Below, piece after piece: positions 32,619 through 40,669 of a DNA stretch of 64,000 nt. Made by a program: the position numbers and the translations under genes. Every line of letters begins with the position of its first letter. The first letter of the stretch is position 1. This DNA comes from Caldicellulosiruptor bescii DSM 6725 (GTDB lineage Bacteria; Bacillota; Thermoanaerobacteria; Caldicellulosiruptorales; Caldicellulosiruptoraceae), in assembly GCF_000022325.1 (NCBI RefSeq), contig NC_012034.1, positions 2,541,501 to 2,605,500 on the forward strand, written 5' to 3'. The notes under the pieces were generated by a model. The model worked only from the letters and a program-made list of their open reading frames with translations. It made no database searches and was not told the origin of the DNA.

Positions 32619-32760
32619 TTGACCTCCTCCCAATCCCCTGAAGGGGATAGGATTCCTCTTCAGGGGTTGGGCTTCCCGCTTCTACGTGGTATGACTTACC
32701 AGGATATAGGGATTACCCCTGAATATCTTGGCAGCGGTCTCCCACTCCACGGGCGTAAGT
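32603..32760 (-). ncRNA. TnpB omega RNA (reRNA) with putative guide
   Basis: In TnpB systems the RNA spans the 3' end of tnpB, the right-end hairpin and about 16-20 nt of flank. Here the right end has stem TATCCCCT-TC-AGGGGATT, then GGAGGAGGTCAA. The flank starts ACATGAAGAACTGAGA (32618-32603), the predicted guide. Confidence 0.65.
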
Positions 32761-34101
32761 TCGGACCGGCCCAGCCCTACTTCCTTCAACATGTTTATCG
32801 CTGCATTTAAATCCCTATCAATTTCCAGGCTACACACTGAACATCTGAAAATTCTGTCCGACAGCGAAATTTCCTGTTGACTTCCACACCTGCTGCATGT
32901 CTTTGTGGTTGGTACGTTGCTTTTAACCACCGCAGTAGAAACCCGAAGACTGTCGCTCAGTCTTCTCTTAATTGTTCCTACTGCGCTGTGGTGTACTGAT
33001 TTGGAAAAATGTCCGTTCTTCCAACCCTTGATGTTGTCATCTTGAAAACATATCTTCCTGTACCTGTACAAAAATGAACAGGTTTTGTTAATTACGTCGT
33101 ACTTGATGTTCGTTAACTTTTCATACTCCTTTGCAATCTTTTCCTTTGTTTTGTACCATCTTTTAGAACCTTTTTTCTGACGTGAAAACTGTTTTTGCAA
33201 CTTCTTTAGTCGCCTGGTTTCTTTTATCTGCCATTCAAGTTTGAGACCGTTTGATAACATAAATCCAGTGGGTTTGAAATCAATTCCACTATCAGTTGCA
33301 AATGTCTGCCATACCCTTGGTTTTACTACACCTTTTCTGTTCTTTCTGTGTTTCCACGCTCCTGTGTATTTATCCCTATCTATGTAGCAGGTTACAAAAA
33401 GATAAATGCCACTTGGTCTTCTTACCAGTTCTGCTTTTGCTATTTCGCTATCTCCGGGAATTTGATGCCCACCCAGTACCCTCAAAGGTTTTTTAATGCC
33501 CTGTATTTTAACTCTGGTCTTCTGCTGGTTGACAAACTTGAAAGTGTTCCCGTATTGCTTAAGGGGTATTGAATTAACACAATGCTTGAATTGCAGTTTA
33601 CCTGTTCTATATCCGTTTTCTTTTTGTACATGAAGAGAGTACAAATTCTGCTTTATTCTTTCTCTTAGTGCCTGCTTCATCTGTGAACTGAGATTTTCAA
33701 TTTTTCTTCTCTCAAAATTTTCCCCGACCTTTATTTCGACTTCTTTTAGTTTGTCTGCATTGCTATTAAGTCTGTTTTCAATGTCAGCAACTATGTAGTT
33801 GTACAGCCATTTCGCTTCTAAAAACAATTTAGAGAGTTTGTTTTTTGTCTCTTTAGAAACAGAACTAAGATTAATTTTTAGTTGATATACCACAGGTATC
33901 TGATTTTTTCTTCTTTCTTTAGTTTGCTGCCGTGTTTGCTTAATTTTTTCTGCCTTTGTCATTTTTCGACTCTCCTGATAGCACCGAAAAACTTTTTGCT
34001 ATTTCTATTATACCCCGTACTCTTAAAATGGTACAAGAAAAGAAAAACAACAGCCATTCATCACAATCCCCTGAAGGGAATGTGCTTTCTGGCTGATTCT
34101 T
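32619..34101 (-). mobile_element. IS200/IS605-type insertion carrying tnpB, no tnpA
   Basis: 1,483 bp. Left flank TTTTTTAC (34109-34102), a typical TTAC-type target. Left-end hairpin ATTCCCTTCAGGGGAT at about 34063-34078, and right-end hairpin TATCCCCTTCAGGGGATT at about 32630-32650. Excision between 34102 and 32618 restores an open frame (...TFF-T-HEELRK...), fixing the ends to within one base. Confidence 0.85.
32682..33962 (-). CDS. tnpB: TnpB RNA-guided nuclease (IS605 OrfB)
   Basis: 426 aa: N-terminal WED-like part, RuvC-I FATDSGIDF (D224), RuvC-II CFQDDNIKGW (residues 305-314, where relatives have QDEN), zinc ribbon CSRCG...CSVC (356-376), RuvC-III DRDLNAAINML (D384). TnpB cuts DNA next to a TAM, guided by its 3' RNA. 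The Glu-to-Asp change at the second catalytic position may weaken it. ATG 33962 after AGGAG. Confidence 0.88.
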   Translation of the reverse strand: MTKAEKIKQTRQQTKERRKNQIPVVYQLKINLSSVSKETKNKLSKLFLEAKWLYNYIVADIENRLNSNADKLKEVEIKVGENFERRKIENLSSQMKQALRERIKQNLYSLHVQKENGYRTGKLQFKHCVNSIPLKQYGNTFKFVNQQKTRVKIQGIKKPLRVLGGHQIPGDSEIAKAELVRRPSGIYLFVTCYIDRDKYTGAWKHRKNRKGVVKPRVWQTFATDSGIDFKPTGFMLSNGLKLEWQIKETRRLKKLQKQFSRQKKGSKRWYKTKEKIAKEYEKLTNIKYDVINKTCSFLYRYRKICFQDDNIKGWKNGHFSKSVHHSAVGTIKRRLSDSLRVSTAVVKSNVPTTKTCSRCGSQQEISLSDRIFRCSVCSLEIDRDLNAAINMLKEVGLGRSELTPVEWETAAKIFRGNPYILVSHTT

Positions 34102-34409
34102 GTAAAAAATGTTAGAAACTTTTCGTACATTTTTTCTACTGGAACGGAACAATTTATGAGTAGGACTGTTCCTCCCTGTAACGCAATGTTTCTAGCAAGT
34201 TTCACAGTTAACATGAGGAAATCTACAGGTGGATAGACTACTGCGTATATCCACTTTCCGCCATCCAGCGGACCTGCAATCTCGTCAAATTCTTTATGAC
34301 CGTACCATATTTTTGTTTTTTTAAAGTACTCCAGAAGGTCTTTTGCTAATTCTTCCGGAGAGTATGCGCGTGGAGTATTTTTGTTACTCTTCATCCTTAG
34401 CACCCCCAT
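34102..34409 (-). pseudogene. N-terminal half of RecA-like ATPase gene split by the TnpB insertion
   Basis: From ATG 34409 (or 34394): YSPEELAKDLLEYFKKTKIWYGHKEFDEIAGPLDGGKWIYAVVYPP, VKLARNIALQGGTVLLINCS, VEKMYEKFLTFFT, then the IS. As it stands, translation runs on into the IS left end and stops at 34023. It lies just downstream of dnaB (8 bp). Confidence 0.75.
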
Positions 34410-34416
34410 TAATTGA

Positions 34417-35712
34417 TTATTGTTGTTTTGCTTCTACAAAAACTTGTTTTTCCGGTTCCCAGTAAAGCATAATTGTATCAAGCTGATTATCTCTATTCTT
34501 GGCCACTATCAATTCAGCAATATTTGCTTCGGGGTCATTTTTTCTTTTTTCCTTTTCTTCTTTACTCCAGTAATGGCTGTCTCTATAGAGAAACATGATT
34601 ACATGTGCATCCTGTTCAATTTGACCGGAATCACGCAAGTCTGCAAGTAACGGTCGTTTATCTTCTCTGTTTTCAACGTTCCTGCTGAGTTGTGCAATTG
34701 CCAGGATAGCAACATTTTCAGAACGAGCAATATTACTGAGTGTTCTTGAAATAACACTTACTTCTTCATACCTGCTACGATAGTGTGAATCTACTTCAAG
34801 GTTTTGGAGATAATCAACTACCACAAGGTCCAAATCAATCCTGTACTGTGCTTTAATTTTGCGGATTTCGCTTAAGACATCGTAGACAGTTATGCGTGGT
34901 GTCAGGTAATGAGAGCGTAAAAAAAACTTTTTGCCTTTCAGCCAGTTAAAACCGGCGATAAACTTTTTCCACTGTTCGTCTGTTAATCTTCCCTTTGAAA
35001 GATCTTCATATGAAGCAACACCACCTCTTGCCATGATTTTGTTCATGATTGAAAAAGGTGGCATTTCCGTATCAATGTACAAGACCGAATAACCGTCTCT
35101 GATCGCATTTGTAGCAATGTTAACTGCAAGTGTAGTTTTCCCCATAGAAGGTCTTGCTGCCAGTACAGTCATTGTGCCTTTTTGTAGACCATTTATCAGT
35201 TCATCGAGTGTCTGGTATCCTGTAGGAACACCTGCGATTTTTCCACCGGACGAATATAACTTTTCAATGTGTTCATAGTACGCCACAAGTAACTTGTCCA
35301 TGTCAAGACTGGTAACTTGGTATGCTTGATAGTTCCTTATAGCGTCAAGTTCAGCCACCAAACTGTCAACGTCACCATCGTTAAGAATAAACCTTTCACA
35401 TACTTCTTTCGCTTTTCTTCTTTTGTAACGGTTTATGAATTCTTCAAAATACTCGTTGAAAAATACCGTAACTATTGTTTCAAAAGAAATAAAACTTATT
35501 GTATCCTGTACAGTTGGTGGAAACATCGGTAGTATATCTATAACCTGAAAGTTTGGTTTCTTGAAATACATGTCTCTCATAACTTTGAAAATCTCTTTAT
35601 ATTCTGGCACAGTCCAGGCATCTTCAGGAATAACAAGCAGTTTGTCTCTGTACTCTGGATTATTCAGCAGACAGCCAAGTACATAGTCTTCCACCGTAAA
35701 ATTGAGAATCAA
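34417..35712 (-). CDS. dnaB: DnaB-family replicative helicase
   Basis: 431 aa. N-terminal DnaB domain (VEDYVLGCLLNNPEYRDKL), Walker A ARPSMGKTT (about 186-194), Walker B DLVVVDYLQNL, AIAQLSRNVENREDKRPLLADLRDSGQIEQDA (Q-loop) and a final ELIVAKNRDN. It unwinds DNA for element replication, with the primase and replisome organizer. TTG 35712 has AAAGGGG 9 nt upstream. Follows the replisome organizer by 20 bp. Confidence 0.93.
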   Translation of the reverse strand: MILNFTVEDYVLGCLLNNPEYRDKLLVIPEDAWTVPEYKEIFKVMRDMYFKKPNFQVIDILPMFPPTVQDTISFISFETIVTVFFNEYFEEFINRYKRRKAKEVCERFILNDGDVDSLVAELDAIRNYQAYQVTSLDMDKLLVAYYEHIEKLYSSGGKIAGVPTGYQTLDELINGLQKGTMTVLAARPSMGKTTLAVNIATNAIRDGYSVLYIDTEMPPFSIMNKIMARGGVASYEDLSKGRLTDEQWKKFIAGFNWLKGKKFFLRSHYLTPRITVYDVLSEIRKIKAQYRIDLDLVVVDYLQNLEVDSHYRSRYEEVSVISRTLSNIARSENVAILAIAQLSRNVENREDKRPLLADLRDSGQIEQDAHVIMFLYRDSHYWSKEEKEKRKNDPEANIAELIVAKNRDNQLDTIMLYWEPEKQVFVEAKQQ

Positions 35713-35732
35713 AACAAAACACCCCTTTCAGA

Positions 35733-37409
35733 TCAGAAAAGTTTAGCCTGTGTTTCTATTTGTTTTTTTATTTCTTCAGTTGAAACTTTAAGAGTTCTGA
35801 CTTTTAAACCCTGTCTCTTTTGTTTTTGTGCTTCTGCAGGAACTACACATTCCTGTTTGAGATTTATACAAACCCGGGCTAGATAAGCACGATAGCTCTT
35901 TATGTTGTCCATAGGTCCATCTTTTTCAACTTTTCTCCTGAGTCTGTCAAGGGCTTTGTCGACAATGAAATAATTGAACGTGTTGTACAAACCGCCAATG
36001 TATGAGTAATCAGAACGGTATTTAAGCGGTTCTGTTATCTCGTGAAATTTATGCGTGAGAATACCGATTAGTTCACGATTTGTTAGTTCCGGTGGCTTTT
36101 CGACTGGTTCTTCCTGGTAATTTTCTACTCCAGGAGTATTGCTTGTAACAATCGCTGTTGCAACCCCGGAATCTGATACAGTATATGTGTTACCTGTGTT
36201 CGTTCCCTTCTGGCTGCTGGGCAGGGTACCAGTATCATAATCTGTCTGCACATGTGCGGTGGATACAAACCCGGCTGAGTCATAAACTGCGGTTGTATCA
36301 ACATCAGCAAGTGGCGAAATGTTAGCTGGCATGATTGAGGTGGGTGCACCTGCCGGGGCGGGCACGTCAGCAAAAAACTCTTCAAGCAGTTTTTCAATTT
36401 CTTCTTCATCACCAATTAGATGGTCCTGTGTTCTAAAAGTGGTCTGGTCGTGCGGTATTGTATTACACTCTTTGCTGTTTACCAGTTCTACCCCAGTAGT
36501 ATTTAGACGTTCCCTGGATTTAGCAGTTTCAAGAATTTCAGGGTTTTCTACTGGGGCTGAAGGTTTTTCCCTTTCACCTTCCCCAGTAGCAATTAAGGGT
36601 TCCTTGGTTTTAGCAGTGTCCTGGTTCTCGGCTATTTCATCATTGTCCTCGAAAAAGTCTTCAAGCAACTGTTCTATCTCATCTTCCCCAGTAGTATTTA
36701 GAGCGTTGTTGTTTGTATCGATTAGTACTGCAGTTTCGGTTACCTGCTCTGGGTCGGAAGTAACTGCCATTTCCTGTTTACCTTCTAGTTTTTTCTTCTG
36801 GGTAGAAGTAGAAATCTTGTGCTCTTCAGCCACGCACGTAGGCTCGTCAGAGCCAGTGCGTGATGTAGTTACGTTAGTAACTACATCCCTATTATTTTTA
36901 TTTTCTTTTTCTTCTTCTTTTTCTTTTTCTATTTGGGCAGTGAATTGTTCATGAGTATTCAATGAGTTTTCATTGAATACTTCGTGAGTATTCAATGAGT
37001 ATTCATTGAGTACTCCATGAGTATTCAGTGAGGACTCACTGAAACATGATGTAGCATTTTTTACAGTTGTTTCTACTGGTGGTGGGGGAATTTTAGAAGG
37101 CGTAGGTCGGTTAATTTTCTGGTATTTAAGAAAATTAACAACCTGGATGTACCGCTGTCCGTTAACCATATACGTCAGGATAAAACCTTTTCTGTTCAAA
37201 TCATTGAGCATTGCTTCAACGTTCTGTGGTGTGATATCATTATCATAGGGGAAAATCAGTGATTTAATGTAGTTTGGATGACCGGGTAATCTTCCTTCGT
37301 CGTCAGCATTTGAAAACAGACCTATAAACAGCAACCGATGTAATGGGGATAGCAGTCCTAATTTCTCATCGCTCCATATTGAAGGGTCAATCATTCTTTT
37401 GCGAGCCAT
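35733..37409 (-). CDS. replisome organizer / DnaD-like initiation protein with internal repeats
   Basis: 558 aa. N-terminal winged helix typical of phage replisome organizers (ARKRMIDPSIWSDEKLGLLSPLHRLLFIGLFSNADDEGRL). A 300-residue low-complexity acidic middle with repeats (SLNTHEV.., IEQLLEDFF/IEKLLEEFF). A DnaD-like C-terminal domain (LIGILTHKFHEI...ALDRLRRKVEKDG). It should bind the origin and load DnaB, encoded next. The start overlaps the upstream HTH gene by 23 bp. A possible origin lies inside the gene (36952-37048). Confidence 0.75.
   Translation of the reverse strand: MARKRMIDPSIWSDEKLGLLSPLHRLLFIGLFSNADDEGRLPGHPNYIKSLIFPYDNDITPQNVEAMLNDLNRKGFILTYMVNGQRYIQVVNFLKYQKINRPTPSKIPPPPVETTVKNATSCFSESSLNTHGVLNEYSLNTHEVFNENSLNTHEQFTAQIEKEKEEEKENKNNRDVVTNVTTSRTGSDEPTCVAEEHKISTSTQKKKLEGKQEMAVTSDPEQVTETAVLIDTNNNALNTTGEDEIEQLLEDFFEDNDEIAENQDTAKTKEPLIATGEGEREKPSAPVENPEILETAKSRERLNTTGVELVNSKECNTIPHDQTTFRTQDHLIGDEEEIEKLLEEFFADVPAPAGAPTSIMPANISPLADVDTTAVYDSAGFVSTAHVQTDYDTGTLPSSQKGTNTGNTYTVSDSGVATAIVTSNTPGVENYQEEPVEKPPELTNRELIGILTHKFHEITEPLKYRSDYSYIGGLYNTFNYFIVDKALDRLRRKVEKDGPMDNIKSYRAYLARVCINLKQECVVPAEAQKQKRQGLKVRTLKVSTEEIKKQIETQAKLF
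36952..37048. repeat. three 33-bp dyad repeats inside the initiator gene (candidate origin)
   Basis: Units at 36952, 36985 and 37018, each TGAGTATTCARTGAG... with its own inverted repeat: GTATTCAATGA/TCATTGAATAC in unit 1, TTCAATGA/TCATTGA in unit 2 and TTCAGTGAG/CTCACTGAA in unit 3. Unit 3 changes both arms, keeping the palindrome. The period of 33 bp is also 11 codons. Confidence 0.65.
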
Positions 37410-37620
37410 TTGTAATCATCTCCTTTGTTTCAGAATCAAGAAATTCTTCTATGGAAACTCCTAAAGCTGTTGCTAACCTTTTCATTGTTTTTATTGTGGG
37501 ATTTCTATTCTCTCTTTCGATATACCAGATGGTAGACTGTGGAACTCCTGCAATTTTTGCGAGTTGCTGTTGAGATAATCCTTTTTGTGTTCTTAATTTT
37601 CTTAGTTTTTTTCCTACCAT
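37387..37620 (-). CDS. XRE-family HTH regulator 1
   Basis: 77 aa: a Cro/C1-type helix-turn-helix (LRKLRTQKGLSQQQLAKIAGVPQSTIWYIERENRNPTIKTMKRLATAL) and a short tail. ATG 37620 follows AGGGG. Divergent from a second XRE gene across a shared operator region, like a phage or ICE immunity switch. It is the first gene of the dnaB/replisome operon, overlapping the next start. Confidence 0.88.
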   Translation of the reverse strand: MVGKKLRKLRTQKGLSQQQLAKIAGVPQSTIWYIERENRNPTIKTMKRLATALGVSIEEFLDSETKEMITNGSQKND

Positions 37621-37648
37621 TTTACTCACACCCCTTTTCTTCATTTAA

Positions 37649-37727
37649 ATTTTATCACAAATGTGATTGATATGTCAATCCTAATTGTGGTCGTTTAATC
37701 TATGAGTGATTGTGTTATAATCACAAT
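37649..37727. promoter_or_regulatory. divergent promoters with palindromic operators
   Basis: Minus promoter: TTGACA 37673-37678, 18 bp, TAAAAT 37649-37654, overlapped by palindrome ATCACAAATGTGAT (37654-37667). Plus promoter -10 TATAAT 37716-37721, inside palindrome ATTGTGTTATAATCACAAT (37709-37727). Half-sites TTGTGAT/ATCACAA suggest one repressor for both genes. Confidence 0.7.
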
Positions 37728-37756
37728 GTTGATGCTAAATCAAGGAGTGCTGGTTT

Positions 37757-38074
37757 ATGTTTGATGTTGGAAAGCGAATAAAGGAATTAAGGGAAAAATG
37801 CGGATTAAGTATGTCAAAACTTGCAAAAATAGCTGGTGTTGGTCAATCAACTCTGAGTTATATTGAAAATGGTGAGAGAAATCCGACTATTGATGTGATT
37901 ATAAAGATTTGTAATGCTCTGGACATTACACTGGTTGAATTTTTTGGAGGAGAAGAAAAGCCACACATGGAAAGTCCTAAACTGCAGGAACTGTTGGTGT
38001 ATGCCAAAAAACTTTCTGAAAAAGAATTGGAATATCTTTGCAGATTCTTAGAAGAAGTGTCAAAGGAGCGGTAA
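37757..38074 (+). CDS. XRE-family HTH regulator 2
   Basis: 105 aa: HTH at residues 5-55 (RIKELREKCGLSMSKLAKIAGVGQSTLSYIENGERNPTI), then a C-terminal helix (ELLVYAKKLSEKELEYLCRFLEEV). RBS AAGGAG before ATG 37757. It faces XRE 1 and probably represses the replication operon. Confidence 0.88.
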   Translation: MFDVGKRIKELREKCGLSMSKLAKIAGVGQSTLSYIENGERNPTIDVIIKICNALDITLVEFFGGEEKPHMESPKLQELLVYAKKLSEKELEYLCRFLEEVSKER

Positions 38075-38105
38075 AGCAAAACTGTTAATAGAATTACAAC
38101 TGCTA

Positions 38106-38212
38106 TCATTTGATATCATTTGATTACATTTGATATCAGAATGTTCTCGTTGATTTATGTTGATATCATTTGATATCAATTGATTGCTATTGATGTCAAT
38201 TGATTGCGTTTG
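38106..38212. repeat. decamer array TTGATATCAT (iteron-like)
   Basis: About nine copies of a 10-bp unit (TGATATCATT, with variants TGATTACATT, TGATTGCTAT, TGATGTCAAT) in two in-phase groups. Many carry GATATC dyads. They occupy the 310-bp gap between two plus-strand regulators. A minus ORF over it (38060-38341) is just the repeat translated. A function as iterons or operator is inferred. Confidence 0.65.
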
Positions 38213-38384
38213 CTTATAACATTTGTCGGTATACGCAGTCTTGTCTGTCGTTTCTGTAACTAATTGAGCGTAAGAAGACTCTTCAAAATAGATATATTGT
38301 GCAGACTCTGGATATTTACCACACATTTTGTCCATTGTCAAGACATAATGTCCATATAAAATTTATTGGAAGGTGAAGTTTTGA

Positions 38385-38699
38385 ATGAATTTTGGCGGAA
38401 TCTTAAAAGATCTACGCATGCAAAAAAAGATGTCCAGGCAGGAACTTGCCAAGATGCTTGAGTTATCAGAAAGTGCCATAGCAAAGTATGAAGAAGGACA
38501 GAGGAGTCCAGACCTAAATACGCTAATAAAAATTGCAAAGTTTTTTGATGTGAGTACTGATTATCTGCTAGGATTAACGAATATTCCAAAACCAGAGATG
38601 GATTTATCGCCTGAGTTGAAGCAACTTCTGGCTATTGCTTTACGAATGCCAGAAGACAAATTAAATTTGCTGATAAAATTATTAGAAGGATTGTTTTGA
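38385..38699 (+). CDS. XRE-family HTH regulator 3
   Basis: 104 aa: HTH (LKDLRMQKKMSRQELAKMLELSESAIAKYEEGQRSPDLNTLIKIAKFFDVSTDYLLG), then a short helical tail. ATG 38385 with GGAAGG upstream. Promoter TTGTCA/TAAAAT at 38336-38360, overlapped by GTCCATTGTC and GACATAATGTCC. Confidence 0.88.
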   Translation: MNFGGILKDLRMQKKMSRQELAKMLELSESAIAKYEEGQRSPDLNTLIKIAKFFDVSTDYLLGLTNIPKPEMDLSPELKQLLAIALRMPEDKLNLLIKLLEGLF

Positions 38700-38737
38700 T
38701 TAGACAAAAAACAAGGCAGGGCTTGAGATGACCCTGC

Positions 38738-39577
38738 CTACAGACCAAGTGCGTATTTTTCTTTTTGACGTAGTTCCTCCAATTTATAATTGGTTATAAA
38801 AAGTTCCTTTCCTTTTTCTGCTTTTGATTGTTTGTAGTTGTTCATGCCGTACTGTAATTCCCATTCGTAAATATTGGCAAATTTAAATAGTTTTCTGACT
38901 TCAGGTGAATCATCGTACGTTATCATCCACAGGTGAGGACATTTTTTTATGTTGAAGGCAAACCTTTCATGGTCGAAGCTTAAATGCAAGTCTCCATTTT
39001 TTCCATACAGGCGAGATTCAGTGGTACTGTAGTAAGGTGGATCTAAAAAAATAAATACTTCATTGCCCGGTTCAAATAAAAGTTTTTCGTAATCTCCATG
39101 GGATATTTCAAAATCCTTGATAATTTCAGCTGCCTGTTTAAGTTTATTTATTGCACTCCATGTAAAGCGATTTTCAAAAGATTGCTGAGAGTATCCACCC
39201 GAATCTACTGTACCTGAGAATGTAATACGATTGAGAATATAAAATCTTACTGCTCTCTCAAATTCACCACCACCGTTTTGAGATGTAAGGAATTCATACA
39301 ATTTTCGTCCGTCTTTATAGTTTTCCTTTATCTTACTAACTTCCTCTATTAACTGTACAGGGTTATCCCTTAATTGTTTCCAAAAGCAAATCAAGTCGTA
39401 GTTGAGGTCATTGATTTTTATTTTAACATTAGTGTACAGTTGTTTTACTGCAAGGGCAACTGCTCCACCACCAACCATTGGTTCTCTGTATTCTCTAAAA
39501 CCAACAGGCAAGTTAGGTAATATGTATTTTAATGCTTTTGATTTTCCACCAGGGTATCGAAGAACGTTTTTGAGCAT
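38738..39577 (-). CDS. Dam-family (D12) N6-adenine DNA methyltransferase
   Basis: 279 aa. RYPGGKSKAL (AdoMet motif I), VGGGAVAL, and catalytic DPPYY (FIFLDPPYYSTTESRLY). D12-class enzymes methylate adenine, often in GATC. ATG 39577 with AGGTGG 8 nt upstream. It has its own GTGGTATAAT promoter (39603-39612) between it and the upstream endonuclease gene. Confidence 0.9.
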   Translation of the reverse strand: MLKNVLRYPGGKSKALKYILPNLPVGFREYREPMVGGGAVALAVKQLYTNVKIKINDLNYDLICFWKQLRDNPVQLIEEVSKIKENYKDGRKLYEFLTSQNGGGEFERAVRFYILNRITFSGTVDSGGYSQQSFENRFTWSAINKLKQAAEIIKDFEISHGDYEKLLFEPGNEVFIFLDPPYYSTTESRLYGKNGDLHLSFDHERFAFNIKKCPHLWMITYDDSPEVRKLFKFANIYEWELQYGMNNYKQSKAEKGKELFITNYKLEELRQKEKYALGL

Positions 39578-39602
39578 TGTTAAAACCACCTACCTAATCT
39601 TT

Positions 39603-39612
39603 ATTATACCAC
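39603..39612 (-). promoter_or_regulatory. GTGG-TATAAT promoter of the methyltransferase
   Basis: TATAAT with the element's GTGG prefix, in the 46 bp between endonuclease stop and methylase start. The -35 is weak (TTGGGA, 19 bp away). Confidence 0.6.
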
Positions 39613-39623
39613 AGTTACAATTT

Positions 39624-40604
39624 TTACTCCCAACTTTCAATGTGAGAAAAAAGTTTTTGGGGATGACCTACTAGTTGGATGTCAAATTTTAAAGAGAGTT
39701 CTAATTTTGAACTAGCGTTGTGGAGTCTAAAGGAAATAGTCCAACCGTTATCACACACTACATGAACAGTATTCTTAGAGTCTTCTTTGAAGTATATGTT
39801 TTGAAATTTAGTAGGCAGTTTTAATTTCGGACCAATTTTAAATTCAGGTTTTCTATCACAGCAAGGTTGATTTAAAAGGCCGTTAAGGTTGAAAGCTTGA
39901 ACCATAGTACTTTTTGTATTCTCAAGAGAAATTACTTTGTAAAAGTCATTTTTTCCTAATAAATATTTAAGCAACTTGGAAGGTATGGTTTCCTCAAGTC
40001 CTTTATTCTCTTTTTCTATCCTTATCAATTCCTTGACAAAAGCATTTAGAAGAGGGACATATACCATTTCTTCTTTTTCTTCAATTTCATTCCAGCATTT
40101 TTTCTCTCTCATCTGTATTTCAATTTCGGAAAAAACTTTTTTTATCTCGTCAAAATAATTTTGAGAACAAGGAATGCCAAGCCATCTTTTACCAAAGTCC
40201 AATTTTGGGGAAAGACGTGGGTGCTTAACAGCCAAATGATTGTGTTTACAACTTATACCTATCTCCCATTTTGTTGCAGGTTCTAAAATTCTTATAGCTA
40301 ACATATCTCTTACATCACCACGTTGCCCTGCAGCATCTTCTTGCAATCTGAGAATTATTTCATTCGTGTGGTTTTTACAAACTAAATGTGGTTCACATTT
40401 AGAAATGATTTTTGCTGCTGCATTAGCAGCCTTCAACATATTTTTTTGTTCTTCATCGCTCTGTTTTAAAAATAATCGTTCAGCAGTTTTAAGAGCTCTT
40501 GTTTCCTGGATAACAACTTTTTGTTGGATTTCATTTTTCAAGTAGTTTTCGAACTCTATGATACAAGCATATTCGAAGGCTTTTCCTTTTGCGGTTTGGT
40601 CCAT
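39624..40604 (-). CDS. HaeIII-family type II restriction endonuclease
   Basis: 326 aa. Matches the RE_HaeIII family: QTAKGKAFEYACIIEFENYL at the N-terminus, GQRGDVRDMLAIR, WEIGISCKHNHLAVKHPRLSPKLDFG (core of the nuclease), WLGIPCSQNYFDEIKKVF. HaeIII cuts GGCC and is normally paired with a C5-cytosine methylase. Here the only neighbour is an adenine methylase, so recognition or partnership may differ. It probably protects the element or ensures its retention. Confidence 0.8.
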   Translation of the reverse strand: MDQTAKGKAFEYACIIEFENYLKNEIQQKVVIQETRALKTAERLFLKQSDEEQKNMLKAANAAAKIISKCEPHLVCKNHTNEIILRLQEDAAGQRGDVRDMLAIRILEPATKWEIGISCKHNHLAVKHPRLSPKLDFGKRWLGIPCSQNYFDEIKKVFSEIEIQMREKKCWNEIEEKEEMVYVPLLNAFVKELIRIEKENKGLEETIPSKLLKYLLGKNDFYKVISLENTKSTMVQAFNLNGLLNQPCCDRKPEFKIGPKLKLPTKFQNIYFKEDSKNTVHVVCDNGWTISFRLHNASSKLELSLKFDIQLVGHPQKLFSHIESWE

Positions 40605-40669
40605 TTCAAAACTCCTTCTGTCGAAGGTTTAGGATTATTTTATCATGTTGGAAGGCAAATTGAAAAGTA

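Noticed and set aside
38060-38341. Minus-strand ORF of 93 aa
   Set aside because: It is the translated decamer array (repeated NQLISND-type peptide) without RBS; treated as repeat DNA.
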